Below, piece by piece: positions 8,683 to 14,854 of a stretch of 32,847 nucleotides of DNA (positions are counted from its first letter, which is position 1; each line of letters starts with the position of its first letter). Source of the DNA: an uncultured Oscillospiraceae bacterium (lineage in GTDB: Bacteria > Bacillota > Clostridia > Oscillospirales > Oscillospiraceae); the NCBI GenBank assembly GCA_934573855.1, contig CAKTMF010000013.1, positions 1-32,847 of the forward strand, in the 5' to 3' direction. The position numbers were made by a program, and so were the translations under genes. The notes beneath the pieces are model-generated. The model did no database searches. It was not told the DNA's origin and saw only the letters and a program-made list of their open reading frames with translations.

Positions 8683-9732
8683 TTAATAGAATTTTTTGAC
8701 TTCGGTCTCAAAATATTTATTCAAAAGATAGGGCACATACACGCCTTTGTCCGTGACGACGCCGGAGATCAGATGCGGCGGGACAACGTCGAAAGAGGGG
8801 TATATGGCCTTGACCTGCGGCAGTGTATTCTGGATGCCGCGGTAGCGGAGCACCTGTTCAGGGTCGCGCATTTCTATAACAATGTCGTCACGGCTGTGCT
8901 TGTCGGCATCCGGAATTCCGGTGACGAAATAGGGGAGACCAAAATATTTTGCAAGGATAGCCATCTGGAAAGTGCCGATCTTGTTGGCGATATGCCCGTC
9001 GCGGGCAATGGAATCGGCGGCGGAGGTGAAGAGATCGATGCCCTCATGCTGCATGGAGTATGCGATCATGTTGTCGGTGACGACGGTGGTGTCAAAGCCC
9101 ATCTCCGCAAAGCAGCTCGAGGTAAGGCGCGCGCCCTGAAGATACGGGCGGGTCTCCGCGCAGAACACGCGGAAATTCTTACCCTTCTTCATCGCGGCGC
9201 GGATGACGGTGCCGATGATGGTCTCGCCGAAGCACTGCGTCAGAATGGTGCCGTTGTTCGGGATAAGCTCTTCGAGATAATCTCCGACGACCTGCATGGT
9301 GCTGTACCGGCGGTTGAGCGATTCAACGGTCGCGTCAACAATGGCTTCTATCGGATCCCTACCGGCCTCAAGCGCAGCCTTCGCAACGGCGGCGCAGTGA
9401 TAGGTTATCTGACCGTAGCGATTCGCGGTAGTGGGGCGCGCATGAGCGAGGTCATACGCGGCCTGCTGAAGGAAGCTGTTCTGCTCGGCGGCAGACTTAT
9501 CACGAACCTGATACGCGGCGAGAGCCATGCCCATACCGACAGCGGTGTAGGGTCCCGCGCTCTGCGTCACCATGTCGGCGATAGCCTTGACTACCTCCTG
9601 ATAGCCGGAGCACTCGACAAAACGAACCTCGGGGAATATCCTGCGGTCAAGTATACGAACCTTGCCGTTTTCATACCATGCCACATTCTCGTATTTGAGA
9701 AGGAAGGGCATGCCGGCGTCCATTCTTTCCAT
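8683..9732 (-). CDS. mtnA: MtnA-type S-methyl-5-thioribose-1-phosphate isomerase (variant active site)
   Basis: The protein has 349 residues from the ATG at 9732, which follows AAGGAGGAGAAGCGT. It belongs to the MtnA/eIF2B-alpha family, which isomerises aldose-1-phosphates such as 5-methylthioribose-1-phosphate to the ketose. The two catalytic residues are kept: C167 in ILTQCFGE and D240 in TSAADSIARDGHIANKIGT. ARPTTANR at 98-105 matches the family SRPTAVN loop. The usual RGAPAIG loop near residue 55 is replaced by SAGPYTAVG, so its arginine is missing, and the family ADRIA motif reads ADSIA. It is 13 bases from mtnK, so the pair is a kinase-isomerase unit. The divergence leaves room for a related substrate, such as 5-deoxyribose-1-phosphate. 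Confidence 0.85.
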   Translation of the reverse strand: MERMDAGMPFLLKYENVAWYENGKVRILDRRIFPEVRFVECSGYQEVVKAIADMVTQSAGPYTAVGMGMALAAYQVRDKSAAEQNSFLQQAAYDLAHARPTTANRYGQITYHCAAVAKAALEAGRDPIEAIVDATVESLNRRYSTMQVVGDYLEELIPNNGTILTQCFGETIIGTVIRAAMKKGKNFRVFCAETRPYLQGARLTSSCFAEMGFDTTVVTDNMIAYSMQHEGIDLFTSAADSIARDGHIANKIGTFQMAILAKYFGLPYFVTGIPDADKHSRDDIVIEMRDPEQVLRYRGIQNTLPQVKAIYPSFDVVPPHLISGVVTDKGVYVPYLLNKYFETEVKKFY

Positions 9733-9745
9733 ACGCTTCTCCTCC

Positions 9746-10963
9746 TTATGCAATGATCAGGCGGAAAGCCTCAAGGATTTCAGCGCTGCTGACGAACTCG
9801 GAGCGCCGCATTATAAGCGTGATACCGAGCTTGATGAGCGCGCGCTCCATGGGAATGCGCTTTTCAAGGTCAGTGACGGAGGTGACCTCCATGACCTTCG
9901 AATCACCGACCACGCGGCGGATGATCTCGGTGCCCGCATAGCCGACGGAGTCGGCCATTACGCTGTCTATGTAATGCTTTTTGAAGCCCTCGGCCTTGTA
10001 GAGAGGGAAGGAGACAAGCTCGTCGTATTTTGCGAGCAGCTTCTCGCGGGTCATGTCGTAGGTCTCGGCGATTATCCTGTAAAGTGCGTCTATTGCGTCG
10101 TTCTCCTCGGGCATGGTGAATATCTTGTTTGCCAGAGAGAAGAAGAAATTGCCGATAACGTTGCCTATGTCGTAGCCCATCGGGCCATAGAAGGCAAACT
10201 CGGGGTCGATGACCTTGATGCCCTTTTCGTTTGCGAAGACGGAGCCGGAGTGCAGATCTCCGTGGATAAGAGCCTGGGCGTTGTTCATGAAGATGTCGCG
10301 GAGCTTGGCGACCTCGGCGTGCAGCGCGGCGTCGTTATAAAGGAAGTGCTCGACAAATTCCTCGTTGCCGGCGGTTATGATGTTGCGGTTCCTCTCGTTG
10401 TACGGGACGGACATGTAAGGCTCGGAGAGCACAAGATCCTCGGTGATGTCGCACAGCTCGGGATTGAAGAAGAACTTTACGTTCTTTTTCTTCTCGGCGC
10501 TGGGCAGAACGAGATCGGTCGTCGGCAGGAGCGTGTCCGCGAGGAAGGAGGAGAGATTCTCGCTCAGGTGAGCGTAGACACGGTTTGCCATGAGCTCCTT
10601 GCGGAGATTTTTATATGCGGAGATGTCCTCCATGGACAGCGCACACATGACCTCGTCGTAGTGATAGACCTCCGGAACATATGCCGGAGCGAGCTGTGAT
10701 TCGAGCTGAAGGATCTTCGCTTCGATCTTGTTCCGGTAGGTGTCCAGCGGGCGGCCGGAGGAGCGCAGCAGCTTGTCGGCCTGCTTGACGACGACGGAGT
10801 GACCGTCCTTTTTGGACCAGATTTTGAAAACATAGTTGATGTTTCCGTCTCCGATCTCGATGCACTCGGTATCTTCGTCGGGCGCAAACTTATGTAGCAC
10901 CTCTACGGCGTATCTTTTTACGTCGTCAGTGGTCATCAGGAAAAACTCGTCAAAGCTTTTCAT
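9746..10963 (-). CDS. mtnK: S-methyl-5-thioribose kinase
   Basis: The 405-residue protein has the length and motifs of MtnK, an aminoglycoside-phosphotransferase-fold kinase that phosphorylates 5-methylthioribose at C1 with ATP. Seen are the glycine-rich IGDGNINYVFKI (37-48), the lysine segment VVVKQA, the catalytic loop LIHGDLHSGSVF (232-243) and the metal-binding motif DPEFAFYGPMGYDIG (253-267), the last being very characteristic of MtnK. 5-Deoxyribose is an accepted alternative substrate for some homologues in the DHAP shunt. It is the first gene of the minus-strand operon. Its start at 10963 follows a modest AAAGGGG site. The upstream region shared with deoR carries two inverted repeats that may be operators. 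Confidence 0.92.
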   Translation of the reverse strand: MKSFDEFFLMTTDDVKRYAVEVLHKFAPDEDTECIEIGDGNINYVFKIWSKKDGHSVVVKQADKLLRSSGRPLDTYRNKIEAKILQLESQLAPAYVPEVYHYDEVMCALSMEDISAYKNLRKELMANRVYAHLSENLSSFLADTLLPTTDLVLPSAEKKKNVKFFFNPELCDITEDLVLSEPYMSVPYNERNRNIITAGNEEFVEHFLYNDAALHAEVAKLRDIFMNNAQALIHGDLHSGSVFANEKGIKVIDPEFAFYGPMGYDIGNVIGNFFFSLANKIFTMPEENDAIDALYRIIAETYDMTREKLLAKYDELVSFPLYKAEGFKKHYIDSVMADSVGYAGTEIIRRVVGDSKVMEVTSVTDLEKRIPMERALIKLGITLIMRRSEFVSSAEILEAFRLIIA

Positions 10964-11027
10964 TATGTGAACACCCCTTTCATTTGCATGTAATGGACAG
11001 TTATTTTCAGTTATATGACCGCACCGC

Positions 11028-11047
11028 TGTCGGGACGTGTCTCGACA
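11028..11047. promoter_or_regulatory. 20-bp near-perfect palindrome upstream of mtnK, candidate operator
   Basis: TGTCGGGACGTGTCTCGACA reads the same on both strands except for one mismatched pair. It lies 65-84 bases before the mtnK start in the divergent mtnK-deoR region. Its half-site GTCGAGA also occurs at the right arm of the second repeat (11224-11234), which suggests one protein binds both, plausibly the neighbouring DeoR regulator. Binding is inferred, not shown. Confidence 0.5.
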
Positions 11048-11169
11048 ATTGTGGGTAAAAAGTCAAAATAGTCAACAGATAACAATGTTTTGTCAGGCAT
11101 GAAAACGGATGTATATGACAAAAACAATCAATGGCGGGCATAAAAAGTTGATATGCCGTTAAATTTATG

Positions 11170-11198
11170 TTGATTTTTGTTTGCCGATATGATATAGT
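11170..11198 (+). promoter_or_regulatory. Sigma-70-type promoter for deoR
   Basis: TTGATT at 11170-11175 and TATAGT at 11193-11198 are separated by exactly 17 bases. Transcription would begin near 11205, at the edge of the inverted repeat 11206-11231. Confidence 0.65.
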
Positions 11199-11205
11199 AC
11201 ACGAG

Positions 11206-11231
11206 CGACGCAGCTTACTAATCCTGCGTCG
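11206..11231. promoter_or_regulatory. Inverted repeat at the deoR transcription start, operator or 5' UTR hairpin
   Basis: CGACGCAG and CTGCGTCG form perfect 8-bp arms around a ten-base spacer, directly after the predicted deoR promoter. The location suits autorepression by DeoR. Alternatively it is a leader hairpin in the deoR mRNA. Confidence 0.5.
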
Positions 11232-11291
11232 AGATGCACAAAAAAGCAGAAAAAGTGCAAATATGGTAATGAAATGAGGCTTTGGGGCGGT

Positions 11292-12068
11292 ATGTTGAAA
11301 ATTGAACGCCAAAATATAATCGATCAGGAGATTAACAAGCAGGGCTTTGTGCTTGTACCCGCGATGAGCGAAATGCTCAAATGCAGCGAGGAGACTATCC
11401 GCCGCGACCTCAAGGAAATGGAGAGCCAGGGACGCCTCATGAGAACACACGGCGGCGCGTATCTCATAGATAACTTTGACAAGACCTATCCGACGAACCT
11501 GAGAAAGACGTACTACCATCAGACGAAGGACTGCCTTGCACGTAGGGCTGTCGAGCATATGCAGGAAAACGACATCGTCATGCTCGATTCGAGCACTACC
11601 TGCCTTGCGCTTGCCGAGGCGATGATACGCTCGCAGAAGATGCTGTCCGTGATAACCAATTCGCTTCAGATTTGCCTGCTCTGCAATGAGAGCAACATAA
11701 ACAACATCAATCTCATATGCCCCGGCGGCGCGTTCAGAAGAAGAACGTCCTCCTTCGCGGATCAGCACACGATAGATATGCTCAAGACCTATCATGCCGA
11801 CCGCGCGTTCATAAGCTGCCCGAAGCTCACCGTGGAATACGGACTTTCCGACAACCACCTGAGCGAGGCGCGCGTGAGAGAGACAATGCTCAAGCAGTCG
11901 CAGGAGAGATACCTGATCGTTGACCACACAAAGTTCAATTCCAGCGCGAATATCCTCTTCGAGGGGCTGGAGCTGGTGGACGTGATAATCACGAATCAGA
12001 AGCTGGACGAGGACTGGGAGAGATATATCGCAAGCCACGGAATAAAAGTTGAATACTGCACGGAGTAA
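11292..12068 (+). CDS. DeoR/GlpR-family transcriptional regulator
   Basis: The protein has 258 residues from the ATG at 11292 (MLKIERQNIID, the typical DeoR start); the ATG at 11274 would add six residues, and neither has a clean ribosome binding site. It has an N-terminal winged helix-turn-helix (VPAMSEMLKCSEETIRRDLKEME, about 22-44, then GRLMRTHGGA) and a C-terminal sugar-phosphate sensor domain of the DeoR-C type, with DSSTTCLALAE, TNSLQI, PGGAFRR and LIVDHTKFN. Such proteins repress sugar catabolic operons and release DNA on binding a phosphorylated intermediate. It is divergent from the mtnK operon and is followed by its own terminator. It probably controls mtnK-megL and perhaps the transketolase operon. 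The likely signal is a ketose- or aldose-1-phosphate (inference). Confidence 0.9.
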   Translation: MLKIERQNIIDQEINKQGFVLVPAMSEMLKCSEETIRRDLKEMESQGRLMRTHGGAYLIDNFDKTYPTNLRKTYYHQTKDCLARRAVEHMQENDIVMLDSSTTCLALAEAMIRSQKMLSVITNSLQICLLCNESNINNINLICPGGAFRRRTSSFADQHTIDMLKTYHADRAFISCPKLTVEYGLSDNHLSEARVRETMLKQSQERYLIVDHTKFNSSANILFEGLELVDVIITNQKLDEDWERYIASHGIKVEYCTE

Positions 12069-12087
12069 AAAGTACCGATGCTTCCGG

Positions 12088-12123
12088 AAGCGGGTGCCTG
12101 AAAAGGCGCTCGCTTTTCGTTTT
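12088..12123 (+). terminator. Rho-independent terminator of deoR
   Basis: A 12-bp stem (12088-12099 with 12104-12115, including two G-T wobbles) closes a GAAA tetraloop and is followed by TTTTCGTTTT. It separates deoR from the convergent rpiB-like gene. Confidence 0.85.
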
Positions 12124-12125
12124 AC

Positions 12126-12638
12126 TCAGAGCGACTGCGACGGATCCCAGGCAAACGCCGGATAAGGCGCAGAATCAGGGCACCAGCGCTCACCGGTCAT
12201 GTTGACGGCTTCGAGGTCTGCTATAAGGTCAAGCGAGGGCTGATGGTGTCCGCCGTCATATTCGGTGGTCAGCCATGTCTCGACGATGGAGAGCACAGCC
12301 CATCTGCCCAGCAGCTCACCGCCGAGGCACAGAACGTTTGAATCGTTGTGCCTGCGGGTGAGACGGGCGGAATAGCTGTCGCTTATCGCGGCGGCGCGGA
12401 CGCCCCTGAATTTGTTCGCGGCGATGCTCATGCCGATGCCGGAGCCGCATATGAGGATGCCGCAGGATGCCCTGCCGGAGGACACGGCGGAGGCGACCTT
12501 GGCGGCGTAATACGGATACCTCGACGGCTCCCGACCGCTGCCGCAGTCAAAGTAATTGTAGCTATGCTCGGACAGATACCTGATGATCTCCTGCTTCATC
12601 TTGAAGCCGGAATCGTCGCAGCCGATGTATATGTCCAT
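12126..12638 (-). CDS. RpiB/LacAB-family sugar-phosphate isomerase with C-terminal extension
   Basis: The 170-residue protein belongs to the RpiB family, which interconverts ribose-5-phosphate and ribulose-5-phosphate or related sugar phosphates. CDDSGFKMK (7-15), ILICGSGIGMSIAANKFRGVRA (61-82) with the catalytic cysteine C64, and RRHNDSNVL (95-103) with the proton-transfer histidine H97 are clear. E. coli RpiB has 149 residues; this one has about 20 extra after the usual end, rich in Pro, Trp and aromatic residues. It starts seven bases after the transketolase C subunit and ends the operon. Ribose-5-phosphate isomerase is the default, but family members also act on tetrose, galactose-6 and sulfo-sugar phosphates, so the substrate is open. 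Confidence 0.85.
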   Translation of the reverse strand: MDIYIGCDDSGFKMKQEIIRYLSEHSYNYFDCGSGREPSRYPYYAAKVASAVSSGRASCGILICGSGIGMSIAANKFRGVRAAAISDSYSARLTRRHNDSNVLCLGGELLGRWAVLSIVETWLTTEYDGGHHQPSLDLIADLEAVNMTGERWCPDSAPYPAFAWDPSQSL

Positions 12639-12644
12639 GGCGGC

Positions 12645-13586
12645 TCACTTTTTGAGGGCGATAGCCTGCTTTGCCTTTTCAACTATGTCTGCGGCGGTGA
12701 TGTGATAATACTCCATAAGAGCCGCGGGATCGCCGCTGCGGCCGAAGCAGTCGCGCACGCCGACGCGGAAGACGGGGACGGGGCAGGTTTCGGAGACGAC
12801 CTCCGCCACAGCCGCGCCGAGGCCGCCGAGAATGTTGGCTTCTTCCGCGGTGACTATGCAGCCGGTCTCGCGGGCGGCCGCGATGACGGCCTCCTGATCG
12901 AGAGGCTTGATGGTATGGATGTCAAGTATCGCGGCGGAGATGCCCTCAACGGCAAGAGCTTCGCGCGCCTTCAGAGCCTCCTGAACCATAAGGCCGGTGG
13001 CTATGATGGTGACGTCGCTGCCGGAGGCGAGCTTGGCCGCCTTGCCGAGCTCAAAATGATATTCGGGGATGAGGTTTGTGCATTCGTCCACATCAAGCCT
13101 CCCGAGACGCATGAAGCACGGCCCGTCGTATTCGGCTATGGCCTTTGTGATGAGGCGGGTCTCATTCGCGTCGCAGGGGGAGAGAACCATCATACCGGGG
13201 ATGGCGCGCATAGCCGCGATATCCTCAAGGCACTGGTGGGTAGCGCCGTCCTTGCCGACGGTGACGCCGGCGTGAGTGCCGATGACCTTTACATTGAGAT
13301 GCGGGTATGCCAGAGAGTTGCGTATCTGCTCAAAGGCGCGGCCTGCAGTGAACATGGCAAAGGAGTTGACGAAAACTATCTTGCCGCAGGCGGCAAGTCC
13401 GGCGGCCATGCCGACCATGTTTGCCTCGGCTATGCCGACGTTGCGGGAACGCTCAGGGTAAAGAGCGGCAAATTTCTCGGTTCTGGTGCAGCACTGAAGA
13501 TCCGCATCAAGAACGATAATGCGCTCGTCTCCTCCGATCGCTGCGAGGGCTTCGCCGTATGCGGTACGTGTGGATATTTTACCCAT
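12645..13586 (-). CDS. Transketolase, C-terminal subunit
   Basis: The protein has 313 residues from the ATG at 13586, which follows AAGGAGG; the frame is open further upstream but overlaps the N subunit there. It supplies the pyrimidine-binding and C-terminal domains of a two-subunit transketolase. The TPP-activating glutamate is E54 in GIAEANMVGMAAGLA. Also seen are GVTVGKDGATHQ and the C-terminal ILDIHTIKPLDQ. Transketolase moves a two-carbon ketol unit between sugar phosphates using TPP. It overlaps the N-subunit gene by eight bases, so the two are coupled and probably made in equal amounts. Split transketolases are common in Clostridia; relatives serve special sugars (apulose-4-phosphate, sulfofructose phosphate), so a specialised substrate is possible. 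Confidence 0.92.
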   Translation of the reverse strand: MGKISTRTAYGEALAAIGGDERIIVLDADLQCCTRTEKFAALYPERSRNVGIAEANMVGMAAGLAACGKIVFVNSFAMFTAGRAFEQIRNSLAYPHLNVKVIGTHAGVTVGKDGATHQCLEDIAAMRAIPGMMVLSPCDANETRLITKAIAEYDGPCFMRLGRLDVDECTNLIPEYHFELGKAAKLASGSDVTIIATGLMVQEALKAREALAVEGISAAILDIHTIKPLDQEAVIAAARETGCIVTAEEANILGGLGAAVAEVVSETCPVPVFRVGVRDCFGRSGDPAALMEYYHITAADIVEKAKQAIALKK

Positions 13587-14457
13587 TGGATGTAGCCTCC
13601 TTTTCGGCGCGCGCAATTTCTGCGTCAAGCTCTGCCGCAGCCTTGAGATACTGTTCGGTGTTGGGGTCGTTGCCGTGCCACGCGTTGTTGTTTTCCATGA
13701 AGGAAACACCTTTGCCCTTTATCGTCTTTGCGATGATGACGGAGGGCTTTTCGGTCTCTTTCCTCGCCTCGGCAAAGGCGCGGCAGATGCTCTGCATATC
13801 GTGCCCGTCGCAGGTGATGACGTTGAACTTAAAAGCCTCGAACTTCTTATCGATAGGATAGGGGGACATGATCTCCTCTATCGTGCCGTCGATCTGTATA
13901 TTATTGTTGTCCACTATCGCGCAGAGGTTGTTGAGCTGATAGTTGCCGGCGGCCATTGCGGCCTCCCAGATCTGCCCCTCCTGGATCTCGCCGTCGCCGA
14001 GAATGGCATATACGCGGTAGTCCTTCTTGTCGAGCTTGCCCGCGAGAGCCATGCCGACCGCGGCGGAAAAGCCCTGGCCGAGGCTGCCGGTGGACATGTC
14101 AACGCCCTTCACATGGTTCATCTCGACGTGACCGGAGAGATGGCTGCTTATATCGCGGAAGGTGCTCAGCTCTTCCTGCGGGAAATAACCCCTTGCGGCC
14201 AGCACGGAATAGAGCGCCGGTGTGCAGTGACCCTTGCTGAGGACGAGACGGTCTCTGTCTGGGCAGTGCGGCTTCTGCGGGTCTATATTCATTTCATTAA
14301 AATACAGGGAGGTCAAAAGCTCGCAGATCGAGAAAGAACCGCCGAGATGGCCGGATGTCGCGCGGTAAACCATTTCAAGTGCACTGCGTCGAATACGGGC
14401 AGAAATCAACATCAATTCAGCGGCTTTTTTGTTGGTAATGATGTTTTCCATAAGCAT
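13579..14457 (-). CDS. Transketolase, N-terminal subunit
   Basis: The 292-residue protein carries the pyrophosphate-binding domain of transketolase. The TPP motif is GDGEIQEGQIWEAAM...IVDNN (154-185). Substrate and cofactor histidines are in SGHLGGSFS (35-43), SKGHCTPALY and GSLGQGFS. The chosen start at 14457 (MLMENIITNKK) follows GGAGG by four bases; the ATG at 14451 is an alternative. The C-terminal half is encoded by the next gene, which begins inside this one. A palindrome (14469-14482) lies between the predicted promoter and the ribosome binding site. The gene is transcribed away from livK. Its closeness to the mtnK operon suggests pentose phosphate rebalancing for the island, but that link is inference. 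Confidence 0.92.
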   Translation of the reverse strand: MLMENIITNKKAAELMLISARIRRSALEMVYRATSGHLGGSFSICELLTSLYFNEMNIDPQKPHCPDRDRLVLSKGHCTPALYSVLAARGYFPQEELSTFRDISSHLSGHVEMNHVKGVDMSTGSLGQGFSAAVGMALAGKLDKKDYRVYAILGDGEIQEGQIWEAAMAAGNYQLNNLCAIVDNNNIQIDGTIEEIMSPYPIDKKFEAFKFNVITCDGHDMQSICRAFAEARKETEKPSVIIAKTIKGKGVSFMENNNAWHGNDPNTEQYLKAAAELDAEIARAEKEATSNG

Positions 14458-14468
14458 GAATCCTCCAA

Positions 14469-14482
14469 ACATGTATACATGT
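14469..14482. promoter_or_regulatory. Perfect 14-bp palindrome in the transketolase leader, candidate operator
   Basis: ACATGTATACATGT is a perfect palindrome just upstream of the GGAGG site and downstream of the predicted -10 box of the transketolase operon. The TGTATACA core resembles GntR-type sites. The binding protein is unknown, and it does not match the repeats near deoR. Confidence 0.5.
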
Positions 14483-14499
14483 GGCTTGTTTCGAAATTC

Positions 14500-14527
14500 A
14501 TTATACACAGTATCCCACAAAAAGCAA
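14500..14527 (-). promoter_or_regulatory. Promoter of the split-transketolase operon
   Basis: On the minus strand a perfect TATAAT lies at 14505-14500. A weak -35 TTGCTT is at 14527-14522, with a 16-base spacer. Transcription would start near 14493, placing the palindrome 14469-14482 in the early leader. Confidence 0.55.
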
Positions 14528-14763
14528 AGCTCTCTTTCACCAAAAGAGTAATTTTGTTAATACTCAACAAAAAGCAACTGAGATTTTTTAGCAAACCAAC
14601 AAAAAACCAACTTTACGAGCGAGAAAGCTAAAAATTTTCCGACGAAAAACGGAATAAAATAAGCAACAAAACACGCAGAAATCAATGAAAATCCCGTAAA
14701 ACAGTAACAAATTTACGGAGACAAAAGCTAAACGACAGATAGCCACAAAAATCAAAAAATAAC
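14528..14763. other. AT-rich intergenic stretch with repeated A-tracts, no gene seen
   Basis: This gap between the divergent transketolase and liv operons holds no plausible gene on either strand. It is unusually A-rich compared with its GC-richer neighbours. Runs of four to six A (for example in CAACAAAAAGC, CAACAAAAAACC, CGAAAAACGG and AACAAAACACG) recur roughly every one or two helical turns, which can bend DNA. It probably acts as upstream promoter DNA. Confidence 0.5.
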
Positions 14764-14792
14764 TTTACAAGGCAAAAAACTCATGATAAACT
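14764..14792 (+). promoter_or_regulatory. Promoter of the liv operon
   Basis: TTTACA at 14764-14769 and TAAACT at 14787-14792 are separated by exactly 17 bases, 63 bases before the livK start. Confidence 0.6.
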
Positions 14793-14802
14793 GCAAACAA
14801 GT

Positions 14803-14819
14803 GTAGCGGGTACCGCTAC
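14803..14819. promoter_or_regulatory. Inverted repeat at the liv transcription start, candidate operator
   Basis: GTAGCGG and CCGCTAC are perfect 7-bp arms around GTA, located right at or just after the predicted transcription start. The position suits a repressor site; the cognate regulator is unknown. Confidence 0.45.
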
Positions 14820-14854
14820 GGCCCAAACATATCCAAAAAATAGGAGGAACGAAC

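Noticed and set aside
7614..10699. Long plus-strand open frames opposite the hydroxyacid dehydrogenase, mtnA and mtnK
   Set aside because: They are shadows of real minus-strand genes, with no start signals or family motifs.
10964..11291. SAM or other riboswitch before the mtnK operon
   Set aside because: No conserved SAM-riboswitch core or leader terminator was found; the inverted repeats look like protein sites rather than an aptamer.
12126..14457. Sulfoquinovose (sulfo-transketolase) pathway suggested by split transketolase plus RpiB-family isomerase
   Set aside because: No sulfoquinovosidase, sulfoquinovose isomerase, sulfoacetaldehyde dehydrogenase or sulfonate exporter is present in the window, so the module alone cannot support it.
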